A DNA stretch of 64,000 bases. It comes from Crotalaria pallida (Eukaryota; Streptophyta; Magnoliopsida; Fabales; Fabaceae). The stretch is taken from the NCBI GenBank assembly GCA_037953625.1, contig CM075650.1, positions 143,869,206 through 143,933,205 of the forward strand, in the 5' to 3' direction. Position numbers and translations under genes: made by a program. This document shows, one piece after another, positions 48,161 to 58,876 of this stretch (the stretch's first letter is position 1; each line of letters begins with the position of its first letter). The notes under the pieces were generated by a model, which ran no database searches, was not told where the DNA came from, and saw only the letters and a program-made list of their open reading frames with translations.

Positions 48161-49919
48161 TTACTTACTCATTTTGGGTACCCAAGTAGTCTTGGGTCCC
48201 TTGGTGTTAGTATAGGGATCTTCTCCCTTGACAATCCAAACAAAATATCCATTTGCAATACCATGATGCCTTATTTTAAAAACATTCGATGTATGACCAT
48301 GAATGCCGCAATAAAAACAAGTTGGCCTTTTTGAATTATTTAATTTTGAAAATGGACCAACTTTTCTAAAAAATTTCTTTTTGGCATTTTGATATCCAAG
48401 ACCTGTTTTGTTTGAATTATCTCGTTGATCATTAAGAAGCTTATTTAGCATTCTATCACTGTTTGAGAAAGTTGCATTTTTGGTTTTTAAATCTAAAATT
48501 TCTTTCTCATACTCAATGAATCTTTCACACTTTTGACTTTTCAAGCAGGTGATAGAATGTTCTAAAGATTCATTTTCGCTTCTTAATTTTTCCATGCAAT
48601 TTTCAAATTCAAGAACTTGCTCTTTGTATCTTAAAACATTCTTTTTCAATTTGATATAACTCTTAGCCAGTTTCTTAAATTCAGATTGCATATCAATATA
48701 GGCGGAATATAAATCTTCATAATCATCAAATTCAGATTCAGTATCAGATTCAGTGTCGGAGGTTACCTCATCTCCTTGCACAGATGATGTATGTATGGCT
48801 TTGAGATGCTTCTTCATCGAATCTACCCATTAAGCAAAGGTTTGCCTCCTCATCATCTGACGAGTCTGAATCTGAAGTTCCATTCTCTTCTGGTGCATCC
48901 CAGACAATGTAGGCCCATTTGGATTTATAGTCTTTGCCTTTCTTTCTTTCTTCGCTGCCTTTCTTGTGAAGCTTAGGACAGTAGACCTTGATGTGTCCCA
49001 GTTCTCCACACTCATGACACCTGATCTTATCTTTCGAATGGTTACCTTTTTGATAGGAATCTTTGGTCTCTTTTCCCTTGCCCTTAAAATTTCTTTTATT
49101 TTTAAAAAATTTTCCAAACTTTTTAATCATGAGACCAAAGGTTTCCTCATCCATATCAGAATTTGATTCACTATCAGAAGAGTCTTTGCTTACCTTGGGG
49201 GTCTTAGTGGCTACCTTTAGGGAAATACCCTTTTTCTTCTTATCTGTTTCCTCATGCATAGACAGGCGTCCTAGCTCCATCTCATGCTCCTGAAGCTTTC
49301 CAAAGAGGGTTGCAAGGTCCAAGGTGTCTAAGTCTTTTGACTCCATGATAGCTGTGACCTTGGGTTGCCATTCCCTGCTTAAACATCTCAATACTTTGTT
49401 AATAACTTCATAATTAAGAAATGTTTTACCAAGAGCTATGAGATGATTTATGATATGAGTGAATCGCTTTTGCATGTCATTAACTGACTCATTAGGGAGC
49501 ATACGAAAAAACTCATATTCATGCATTAATGTATTTAATCTAGCCCTTCTAACCTCGCTTGTCCCTTCATGAGTAAGTTGTAGAACGTCCCACATTTGTT
49601 TCGCATTTTTACAATGTGAAACTCTGAAGAACTCATCATAAGACAAGGCGGACGTGATGATGTTTTTAGCTTTCAAATCATAGGAAACTTTCTTTTTGTC
49701 ATCATCATTCCAACTTGCCCTAGGAATTTCTACAACTTCATCATTTACTTTTCTTTTAGGTATATAGGGACCATTTTCAATTGCATTCCAAACATCAATA
49801 TCAATAGCTTCAATAAATATTTTCATTCTGGCTTTCCAATAAGCATATCCTTCACCATTAAATAGTGGAGGACGGTTTATTGAAGAGCCTTCCCCTCCAA
49901 AAGGATTGTTAGAGCCCAT
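48161..49919 (-). pseudogene. Sirevirus gag with two zinc knuckles and a coiled coil, frameshifted
   Basis: The likely start is the Met at 49919 (MGSNNPFGGEG), 54 nt inside the primer site. The capsid-like domain follows (PPLFNGEGYAYWKARM, AKQMWDVLQLTHEG, MLPNESVNDMQKRF). The first knuckle CHECGELGHIKVYC is complete. After a frameshift near 48800 the reading continues through an acidic segment, a long coiled coil, and a second knuckle CFYCGIHGHTSNVF whose last Cys is Phe. The long coiled-coil gag with two knuckles is typical of Sireviruses. Confidence 0.85.
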
Positions 49920-49972
49920 GGTTTCCTTAAGGATCTTTTCGAAAAAGTTTTTACACTCGATCTTTCGACCGT

Positions 49973-49984
49973 GCTCTGATACCA
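49973..49984 (-). promoter_or_regulatory. Primer binding site (initiator Met tRNA type)
   Basis: The minus strand reads TGGTATCAGAGC two bases inside the 5' LTR, the standard copia site complementary to the 3' end of initiator Met tRNA. It fixes the element's orientation. Confidence 0.95.
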
Positions 49985-50863
49985 CTTGTTGGAAACCAAC
50001 AAGCGGCCTAACAATTTAGTAGAGGGGGGGTGAATAGTAAATTGAAGTAACGATACTAATTTTTCGAATGTAATTGATAATAACAAATTACGCGCTTACT
50101 GTTTTAAAACAAAAATAATTTTCTGTCCAAAAATGAATGAACTACTCGATTAGCTGATGGACTACTCGAGTAGTGCGTGTCAATTCAGACAGATAACAGA
50201 GTTTTCAAAAGCTGGGTTTTGCTAACACAAAGCCAAGAACAGAAGCGGATGATTTGCTATCTTAAGGTTCTGAAGAAAGATTAAATAACAGAAATAAACG
50301 AAAGCAGTAAAAGATAGACACAGGGAATTATTATACTGGTTCACTCTCTATCCACTGAGAGCTACGTCCAGTCCCCCCTAAACCTTAGGGAGTGTCTACT
50401 AAAATCAGTTCAAATCGGTTACAATAGGAGATACAAGTGAACCTCACTCTATCACACCTATCCCTTTCAAGAGTGTACCAAACTCTTGAAATCTACCCCA
50501 ATTTGAGTTGATCGAGACGGTTGAAGAACCTCTTCAACGCTTTCAATTGTAGGACTCCTTGAAACCTTCAAGATATCCTTCCTTTCTTCAATGGAGAAAA
50601 CAGATCGCAGAGAAACGGCTCCAAAACAATCTCAAATGATGATGAGAAGAGAAAAGCTAGAATACTAGAGATTGTTTCTTAGAAAGGGATTTGGATCAAA
50701 AATTGTGTGCACGGTTTTTCAAAAATTCTCAACGCTTCAGATCAGTATCTCGTTGTTGAAGAGGTAATCCTGATTATAAAATGTTTTTCAATGCCCCAAA
50801 AATCAGGGAGGAGCTTCATAAAATGGATTAGGAAAGATTCTCCCTTGATTGCCTCTTCAACAG

Positions 50864-50870
50864 CTATATA
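50864..50870 (-). promoter_or_regulatory. Candidate TATA box of the Sirevirus 5' LTR
   Basis: The minus strand reads CATATATAGC here. The palindrome array begins only about 30 bp upstream in the sense direction, so U3 would end near 50830. Confidence 0.5.
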
Positions 50871-50900
50871 TGAATTAAAGGACTGACAGATCTGATACGT

Positions 50901-51108
50901 ACTACTCGAGTAGTTGAAGCACTACTCGAGTAGTGATAAAATTGTGGACTTACTGTTTCTCAAGCTACTCGATTAGTGCAGTAACTAATCGATTAGTTGA
51001 GAACTAATCAATTAGTCAACAGACTACTCGAGTAGTTGAGGATACAGTGAGCAGACCAATTTTCTTCAATGCAGGCTACTCTAGTAGTGCATCAACTACT
51101 CGAGTAGT
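50901..51108. promoter_or_regulatory. Array of eight paired palindromes in U3 of the Sirevirus 5' LTR
   Basis: Motifs start at 50901, 50921, 50964, 50984, 51003, 51023, 51075 and 51095, identical in spacing to the 3' LTR array. Two have single changes (CTAATCAATTAG at 51003 and CTACTCTAGTAG at 51075). The array lies 274-481 bp from the LTR 5' end and directly upstream of the TATA motif. That is an enhancer-like position; binding protein unknown. Confidence 0.8.
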
Positions 51109-52240
51109 TACTGCTACTTTCATAAAAATTTAAAGACCAGAAATGATTTTCCAAAGCACCTAGTCCCTTTCTAAGCTTTTTCACTATTTTAGCTCAACTA
51201 GTATTCATGCTAACTAACTCATAATCACTTGATTAATCAACCTAAGTCTACCACCCACACTCAACATAAATATACAATAATACAAGGGAGCGGGAAATGG
51301 AAGATTCCTAAAATGGTTGTTGTTGATGATGTCCTTGGCACTTTGTCTTCATCAAAATAAAGCTTTCCTTGTTGCACTTTCACTATTCTACCTTGGGCCA
51401 TTGACATTTCGCCTTTTAGGCAGCTTGGCAACTTGGGAGTTGGGGGTTCTGAACTCGCCTATGGCAACAAAAAAAGTCAACAGATCCATGGACCTAAATG
51501 ACCAACCTTTTGGCCCATTGGCTTACCTATCTCCAGCACGTCGTCTTTGGTTCTTGCTGAATAACTTAGGCATTGAACCAAAGTTTATACATGAACATGA
51601 CTAGGAATCCAAGTACCATTATGAAAAGTTCCATGTTTAAAAAAAACATTTGTTCTTTCAGATTTACGCTTTAGAATCTTTCATTTTTATTAGAAGCTTG
51701 ACAAAGATCCTTTTTTTCTTCATATGAAGATTAAAGATATAAAAAATTGTTCATATAGACCCTTCCTTTAAAAGTTATTATGTGTGATAAAATATGATTA
51801 AGGGTTCAATCATTGTTATCCACATCCTTACTAATTAAGTTGAATTTTTGCACAAAATAGAATGAATTGATGTGCATAGCTGCAGCAATAAGAGTAACAA
51901 GATGTATATAGATGTAAAAGAGAGTTGTGCTACGTGATTTCGGAGGCGAAAATCGCTAGTAGATTTGTTGGACCCCCATTCTTTCCTCAAAATATACATA
52001 TGTTGGCTTGCAGTATATCCGACAAATTTTGCAAGGAGCTTTATTAGCATAGGCATTTTTTTTGGTCCGATTTCCTTGCGGAACCACCGGTATCCCAAAG
52101 AGCACCCTTAATACCAGGGAGCCCTTGAGACTAATCCGGAGCGAGCTGCGTGGTAGGCTCTCCCAGCGGGATGTTTTTAGTGGGAATCCAACCCGGGGCT
52201 ACTAGCACCCTTGTCCCATTCCCAGGATTTCAGTTGGGGC

Positions 52241-53813
52241 TGTTGAAACTGAGTGTTGAAACTCATGGTTTTCCTCTTGTTGTTTTGATGATGACACAAC
52301 ATGATTATTTATATAATCTTAACAGGTTCAGGTACATTGAAGATTGCAAAGATGTTATGCTCGTTGAAGACCTAGCGTTTAGGTTTAGAAATCTTTGTAA
52401 GGCATTTGATATACTTAAAGCAATTAGGTATAACTCATATGATGATGATATTTTGCTTTCTCTCTTAAAACCTAGAAGAAGCTTTTTAAACCTTTTGCTC
52501 CAGGAATATTATTTGTGAAAAATGTTTTGCGAAAACCTTTGGTTACAATCTTTTTCATGAAAATCTATTTTTAACTTGGAGTAATCGATTAACCCTTCTG
52601 GAATAATGGATTACTTGATGCAACTTGTAACCAGAGTGTATGTAATGGATTAATTAGGATCTTGTAATGGATTACTTCCTTGAACTGGTCATTTAGGTGC
52701 AAGTAATCGATTACAGGAACTTAATAATCGATTATATTCAATGCTGCAACTTTTTATGAAAAACTTGAGAGCATGTAATCGATTAACCTGACCAAAGTAA
52801 TCGATTACTTCAATTCAAATTTTGAAAAACGTGCTGAAATCAATCTAATTCCCAGACTGATTTGTTTCCATTTTTGGAGGATCACGTTTTTATTATTGGC
52901 TGCTTCTTCTACTTTTTAAAGAAGGTTTTTCTTTTCTTCCAACTCTCTCTTCTTCTCCTTTTTGTTTTTCTTCTCCTTCTTGAATTCTTGGAAATCCTTT
53001 GAGAAGAAAAATCATATTTGTTCATCATCATCATCTAGAGTTATAGTCTAAGTTTTGCTTGAGTACATTATATTGCTATAGGACTTTATTGTAGTATCCG
53101 CTCTAATTAGAGAGCTTATTGTTAGTTGCACACATTTCTTCATGCAAATTCTTTTATTGTAAGGGGTGTGACAACCTTAGTGTTTAAGGAGTGTTTTCCC
53201 TTAGGATTGAACGTGTGTTGCGTTCTTAGGGTGAGATAACCCTTGTGTATTGGGTAGCGCTATACGAACGGTGGGATTCCTAGTAGTTAGGCTATTTGTA
53301 TTCGAGGTCCCTGGCAAACGGTGGGATTCCTAGTAGCTTGCGGGGTGCTCTGGATGTACTTGGGGACGCAGTTGCGTCTTGGCTTAGTGAAAAGCTCAAG
53401 TGGGTCGCTTGAGGACTGGATGTATTGTTGGCCGAACCAGGATAAAAATCTCTGGTGCATAATTTCCTATCCCTTATCTTTTTATTTTCCGCACGTTTAA
53501 ATTGTGTTAATCCTATTTTCGCAAATAAAAGTTATTTTCAAGTGTTACTTTATATAACACGAGTATTGTGTTTTTCTTGGTTTTGTTTTAAATCAATCTC
53601 GTGTATAATATGTTTTCTATATTCATAAGTAATATTATTTAAATTGTTTGCTTAAAAACGTTTTAATTCGTTCTTTAAGTCTTCCGCTCGTTTTAATCTC
53701 TGTTATTTTCTAAAAGAACGTTTTATTACGATTAATTTTCAAAATTTTATAAACACCCAATTCACCCCCACCTCTTGGGTGATTCTTGCCAATTACCACC
53801 AATTATTTCAACA
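52241..53813 (+). mobile_element. Solo LTR, Sirevirus-type copia, inside the SINE
   Basis: It starts TGTTGAAACTG, ends ATTTCAACA, and is flanked by a perfect 5-bp duplication GGGGC (52236-52240 and 53814-53818). Length is 1573 bp. The end region CCCAATTCACCCCCACC is typical of Sirevirus LTRs. The open frame at 52150-52518 crosses the insertion border and is not a gene. The LTR belongs to a different family from the complete copia at 41536, yet carries an analogous palindrome array. Confidence 0.9.
52581..52808. promoter_or_regulatory. Array of eight paired 12-bp palindromes in the solo LTR
   Basis: Motifs of the form RTAATSGATTAM start at 52581 and 52603, 52642 and 52664, 52703 and 52724, 52775 and 52797. 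Pitch within pairs is 21-22 bp, and the first three pairs repeat every 61 bp. Core GTAATCGATTAC is palindromic. The array lies 340-570 bp from the LTR 5' end, matching the position in the other element. Confidence 0.75.
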
Positions 53814-53851
53814 GGGGCCTTACACCAACTGAACCAACCGCATAGGCATTT

Positions 53852-53855
53852 GAAC

Positions 53856-53888
<33 letters not shown>

Positions 53889-55650
53889 GGGGGGGGGGGG
53901 AAGAAAGAGAAAGGAGTGATCGATAATGTGATATGAAACAGGGGTGAGCAGTACCCGTCTCGTTCCAATGACTTCGGGTCGAGTCTGACCCGTCATGATT
54001 GTCATGAAAGGGACAAACAAGAACAAAAAGGAAAAAACCGGATATAAGAGGTGACGGGTTCGGGTATACCCCAGGGTCACTCGACCCGTCCTTTAATGCA
54101 TATCAAGATTTTATTGTTCTTCACTCATTTGCTTTTGTTTAAAATTTAATGTCCTACATACGTAATAGTTGAAATGAGCACAACTTCAAACATTAAACAT
54201 CCCTTATATTTCTTCACTTGTTAAGGTTACTACATATAGACAAAATTTCAAGTCCACATTCATCACTCTCTCGTAAACATAAAAATCACAATTTCCAATA
54301 ACTTTTATCAATATTTGCTTCCTTAGCAAGTGCCCTACTTGTTAGCATTTTCCTATAGTTATTAATAATATAATATGAGTGTCTTGTCTAAGATATCTAT
54401 ACTAGTGATATATTAAAATAAATTCTATTTATGTGTATATGCTAAATCATAGTACAGTGTGATAGGAACTCACTAATAACGAAGTATTCATCTTTGTCTC
54501 TTTTAAATAGCAAAGTGTTTTTATGTTCACATTTTAAGTTATGCACAATACTTAAATCATGTTGAGTAAGCATAATGGCGAAACAATCTAGTCAACTATC
54601 ATTACGCAATCATATGACATTTAAATTTTTGTTATCATTTTAAAAAAATAATTTATAAACCTACAAAATTGGCCTACAAATCAACCTACTCCATAAAGAA
54701 AGTAACATGTGTCACTTACTTACTATTGATTGGTTAACAAGTGACACGTGTCGCTTTCTTATGATATAGATTTACTTTGTAGGCCTATTTATGATTATCA
54801 TTTTAACTATACGACAAATAATATAAATTTGTCAGGAATTACTTATTGCATTATATCATTTTGTCATTTTTGACTGAAGAATAAATCCATATTTTTATAA
54901 ATTTTATATTTCAATTTTTTGTTCCGGGTCAACCCGATTCTTCCCTATTCGGACTTATCCCAATTTAGACCCATCTCTACCGTGTCCCCTCCTAATTAAG
55001 GACGAGTTCGGATTCCAAAATTAACCCGATCAATATTTAGGGCCGAGTGAGGGACAAGCCTAAACTGTCACAACCTGTCTTACGCTCACCTCATCATGAA
55101 AGGAAAAAAAAGATAAAAGGAAAAATGAAATGTATATAAGAATGTAAGAGAAAAAGTTGTAATAAATACAAGTTAATTTTACAGATAAAAAAAATTCTAC
55201 CCAATAATGGTTGGGTCATATAAATTTTAAACGTGTAGTGGATGCTGATACAGATAAATAAAGTTTGTGTTCTTTAAGCATATGGTTATAGGTTCATCCA
55301 CGACTCATGTTAATAGATAGTGCATTGCTAGGAACGCCACATCCGAAAAGACTCAATCGATTTGTAAACTGATTTGTAACCCGGTTGTATAGATAGACAC
55401 CATGAGTTTACCTAAAATATAAATTCGTAAGCATAAATATATTAACTTTTGTAAGGACAAAATCTTTTAGAATATTGTTATATATATATAGTAAAAAAAA
55501 ATATAATATCTATATACTGAGTATTAAATATATTTAATAACTTTATTTATTCAAAAAATTAAATTTTTAAAACTTATTACATTGAATGTTTTTATTTTTT
55601 TATTCATATTTATTTTTTTAACTAATTTCTAGTAAATAAAGAATAATTAA
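53852..55650. other. Gene-free stretch after copy B
   Basis: It starts with a (TA)n(GA)n(G)n tract at about 53858-53901. GACGGGT/GACCCG-type inverted fragments at 53938-54090 and 54915-55075 may be ends of one decayed DNA element. A foldback of about 140 bp lies at 54651-54790 (AAGTAACATGTGTCACTT with AAGTGACACGTGTCGCTT). No ORF with recognisable homology is present. Confidence 0.5.
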
Positions 55651-55934
55651 TAGGCTTAATTGTACTTTTGGTTTCCCAATTTTGTTAATTTAGAAAATTT
55701 AATCTCCGTATTTTTAATTTGGTGAATTTAGTCCTTCAATTATCAATTTGTGGCGATTTTAGTCCTTCCGTGTCTAACAAATTGCTCAGGTGCTGATACG
55801 TGTTCTTTTGTTAGACACGGAATGACTGAAATCACCATATATTGACAATTGAATGACTAAATTCATTAAATTAAAATTAGGGGACTACATTCACCAAATT
55901 GACAAAATTGGGGGCCAAAAATGCAATTAGGCCT
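55651..55934. mobile_element. MITE, family 1, second copy
   Basis: The ends AGGCTTAATTGTAC and GCAATTAGGCCT are inverted repeats. Internal arms pair through AATTTAGTCCTTCAATTAT. It is a relative of 19763-20061, with better preserved ends. Confidence 0.8.
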
Positions 55935-56358
55935 TTTTTTTTACGTGTCCAGTTTTAAACTTTTAGTTATTACTAGGTCTATTTTGTAGTTTATGTATTT
56001 ACCTACTATCTCCGCTTTACATGGATTGTAAAAAATATCAAAATTTTTGTCACAAATTAAAATTAGGAAAATACCGATAAGTTCCCTTAAGGCATTAGTT
56101 AAGCATTCAAATGTAATTAAATAGTATTGAAAAATGTATTTTTTTTAGATTCTTGAGATATGAAGTATGATGGACTTATAATAAAATTTCTTTTTTATGG
56201 TAATTTTAACAAGTGCTCTTAGCAAGACTCTTAAAGTTAAAGTAATTAATAAAGAGACTTAGAAATTGCCAACTTTGGATGTGATTGGTAGATCAATGCA
56301 TAATGCATTAAATTAGTTGATTGTTAATTAATTGATGTGTTAAACAAACAATTAAATA

Positions 56359-56684
56359 CAGTGGTGGAGGATGGAAGGAGTAGGTGGGAGCACTTGCTCC
56401 CCTCAGGAATTATAAGTTTATATATATTTACGCTGCAATTTGTCCTTAGTGCATCATGTTGCGAGTTGGTTCGTTGATTCGACTGGATTTCTCTAAGTTG
56501 ACGGCTCTAGTCCTCGTTGCTTCATATTTTTAACGTATTTTTAAAATTGATCTGGCAGCATTGATACAGGTATCAAATACCATTTAGACAAAGCTTTTCA
56601 ATGGTTCAAATTTACAAATTATTAATATAAGTATTTAAATCTAAAACTTGCACCCTCTGAAATTTTTTCCAAGTTCCACCACTG
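56359..56684. mobile_element. Small hAT-like MITE
   Basis: A perfect 10-bp terminal inverted repeat CAGTGGTGGA / TCCACCACTG bounds 326 bp with no coding capacity. CAGTG-type ends fit hAT. The flanking octamers (ATTAAATA and CATGGTTC) do not match, so the target duplication is lost or the ends are misplaced. Confidence 0.55.
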
Positions 56685-56767
56685 CATGGTTCCTTAACAT
56701 TTTGATTTTTACATTATTTTATCATCTTTGTAGAACAGTGGAGCATATTGTAAAAGAATTTTTTTAA

Positions 56768-57050
56768 TATACTCATTCTGTTCCTATTTGTAAGACATTT
56801 TAGAGAAAAATTTTGGTCCTATTTGTAAGACCATCTTTCAATTTTTAACAATATTTAATTACTTCTTTCCAAAAACACTCATATTAAGTAAACATACATT
56901 TTTAAGAATCTCAATAATAATACGTGGGTAGTTTTAAAAAAGTATATTAAATATTTACATTTCTAATACTACTAACGATCTTAATATACTTTTTTGATGG
57001 ACGTGAATTTTCCAAAAAAATATCTTACATATAAAACTAGAGAGAGTATG
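56768..57050. mobile_element. Mariner/Stowaway-like MITE
   Basis: The left end ATACTCATTCTGTTCCTATTT and the right end AAAACTAGAGAGAGTATG are imperfect inverted repeats of the CTCCCTCCGTTCC type. The element is AT-rich with TTTGTAAGAC motifs in the left arm and TCTTACATAT in the right. Confidence 0.6.
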
Positions 57051-57104
57051 TGATAGAGTATATGCTAAGTATACTTAAATTAGTAAAATATTTTTGAAAA
57101 ATAG

Positions 57105-57317
57105 ATTTTTTTGTCCGTATTCGTTGCGGAACCACCGGTATCCTCAAGATCACCCTTAATACCAGGGAACCCTTGAGACTAATCCGGAGCGAGCTTCGTG
57201 ACTGGCTCTCCCAGCGGGATGTTTTTAGTGGGAATCGAACCCGGGGCTACTAGCACCCGTGTCTCATTCCCAATATTTCAGTTAGGGCCTTACACAAACT
57301 GAATCAAACCTCGTTGG
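57105..57317 (-). mobile_element. tRNA-derived SINE, complete
   Basis: It is flanked by a 10-bp duplication TGAAAAATAG (57095-57104 and 57318-57327). On the minus strand a perfect B box GGTTCGATTCC lies in GGGTTCGATTCCC, and the 3' end is an A tail (T run at 57105-57111). Length is 213 bp. It shares its whole body with the split SINE at 52059. Confidence 0.9.
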
Positions 57318-57612
57318 TGAAAAATAGCTTATTTAATGCCGGAATGTGATATTTTCAATTTTCTTTAAAAAATTTTACTCTTTTAAATATATTTAATATA
57401 TGCCTAAGACAAACAATTAAAAAATTTCATAAATAAATGTGAGTGTATGCATGTGATGTTTTGTTAGTATTTCTCTCCTAGAATAACAGGCTGGGAAAGT
57501 ATCTTGAATAGAGACCGAAAATACGTACAAAAAAGAAACATGAAAATTATGCTGCTTATTGGAGCTACTCAACTTATGCTCGAGAACCTTGAAGTAACAC
57601 TGCCCCTGGCCA

Positions 57613-57622
57613 TATATATATA
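57613..57622 (+). promoter_or_regulatory. Candidate TATA box of the citrate-binding-protein-like gene
   Basis: CCATATATATATACC lies about 90 bp before the start codon. It implies a 5' UTR of roughly 60 bp containing AATTGAGCCACTTC. Confidence 0.6.
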
Positions 57623-57709
57623 CCTCCACTCTAATTTGTTCAATCACCACAATTGAGCCACTTCAAATAGAAACAAAAGTCTCCAATTTATCCATTCTAG
57701 AAATTAAAG

Positions 57710-58831
57710 ATGGGATATGTATGCAAGGCCGTGGTTGCTGTTTTGACCTTACTTGTTTCTTGTTCATTCATGCACATGGGGGGAAGTGCCCCACTAGATT
57801 TGACCCGAGGATTCACCGAACTTCCATTAAAAAGCTCAAATCTTGTGATACAGAGTCCCTATGATTTACCAAAAAGCGCACGTTATAGCTTTGCTAATGG
57901 AGTGCATAAGCTGTGGGTCTACGCCAAAGACAAACCTCACTCTAGACAAAGCAAAACATTGCCCCGGTCAGAAATCCGTATCAAAGTAAGTAAATGAAGT
58001 CCTACAGATAAAATAGTACAAATGAAGTCCTACTGATAAAAAACAATGTTTAAAAATTAGGTTTATTTATCATTTTATTCCATAAACTTACGTGCTCTTT
58101 TAGAATTGGTCTTTAAACTTTTTTTGATGTTTTGGGTCCCTAAACTTTATTTAATTTTTGGAAATGGTCTTTTCATCACTTTAGTGATAATATAGCTGAC
58201 GAGATGTCGTGTCACTTTCACAATATCGATGAGTGATATGTTATGTAGAGCTACAGGACATTACATGATTTTTTTATCAAAAAAATATATTTTTTAAATT
58301 TATTTAAAGATTTGATTTTTTTTTAAAAAAATAGAATTTTTAATTTTTTTTTATAAATTTGATTTTTTTTATAGAACTAATAATATACATGTAATTTTTT
58401 TATAATTAGTTATTCTATTGACTAGGTCTACTTAAACATCATTTGTACAGATGAACATCACTTTTTATAAAGAAATTGAATTAGTAATATACATGTAATA
58501 ATTTTCATAAATATGCAAAAAAAAAAAAAATTATGCTACAAAAGTTATATTTAAAATATATATATATTTGATATACATGTAATAATTTTCATAAATATGC
58601 AAAAAAAAATTATGCTACAAAAGTTATATTTAAAATACATATATATATATATATATATATATTTGTATTTATCTTGTCTTTTCAACAGATTTTGAATCTG
58701 GATCATGCAATAAATTCTCCTCTTTCTACGTGTACAAATGAAAAAGATTACAAGTTGTTAGTGATCACATACAAGCACTTTAAAAAACACATGTAGTAAA
58801 TAAAAAAAATGTACTTATTTTATAATTGATT

Positions 58832-58876
<45 letters not shown>

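Larger units (their letters stand above)
41536..51382 (-). mobile_element. Ty1-copia element, Sirevirus (SIRE/Maximus) lineage, with envelope-like ORF
   Basis: The 9.85 kb element has LTRs of about 1.4 kb (41536-42935 and 49987-51382) that differ by roughly 1 percent. Flanking pentamers are CTCTT (41531-41535) and CTATT (51383-51387), a target duplication with one change. On the minus strand the order is primer site, gag, protease, integrase, reverse transcriptase, RNase H, envelope-like ORF, polypurine tract. Gene order integrase-before-RT marks copia, and the extra 3' ORF and long coiled-coil gag mark Sirevirus. The coding regions carry several stops and frameshifts, so this copy is not autonomous. 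It sits 0.9 kb downstream of DRIP-like gene B. Confidence 0.95.
49987..51382 (-). repeat. 5' LTR of the Sirevirus copia
   Basis: It matches the 3' LTR with about 13 substitutions and a shorter G run in 1.4 kb. It contains the U3 palindrome array, a TATA motif and a second palindrome pair at 50141-50174. Confidence 0.95.
52059..53839 (-). mobile_element. tRNA-derived SINE, split by a solo LTR
   Basis: SINE sequence at 52059-52240 and 53819-53839 is flanked by a 12-bp target duplication GCATAGGCATTT (52047-52058 and 53840-53851). It is minus-oriented with its A tail seen as a T run at the left. Copy A of the segmental duplication has the empty site, so the SINE inserted after duplication. It is closely related to the intact SINE at 57105-57317. 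Confidence 0.9.
35144..53991. repeat. Segmental duplication, copy B, expanded by later insertions
   Basis: It is colinear with copy A. The extra length comes from a Sirevirus copia (41536-51382), a SINE (52059-53839) and the solo LTR within that SINE. A deletion of about 140 bp relative to copy A lies near 51575. The copies differ by several percent in introns. Confidence 0.9.

Noticed and set aside
52150..52518. 122-residue ORF
   Set aside because: It starts in the SINE and ends in the solo LTR, so it is a chance fusion.
56359..56684. Confident hAT assignment
   Set aside because: The terminal repeats are perfect but the flanking octamers do not match, so it is kept as tentative only.
57105..57317. 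Possible tRNA gene because of a perfect B box
   Set aside because: An A tail, a 10-bp target duplication, 213-bp length and a sister copy show it is a SINE.
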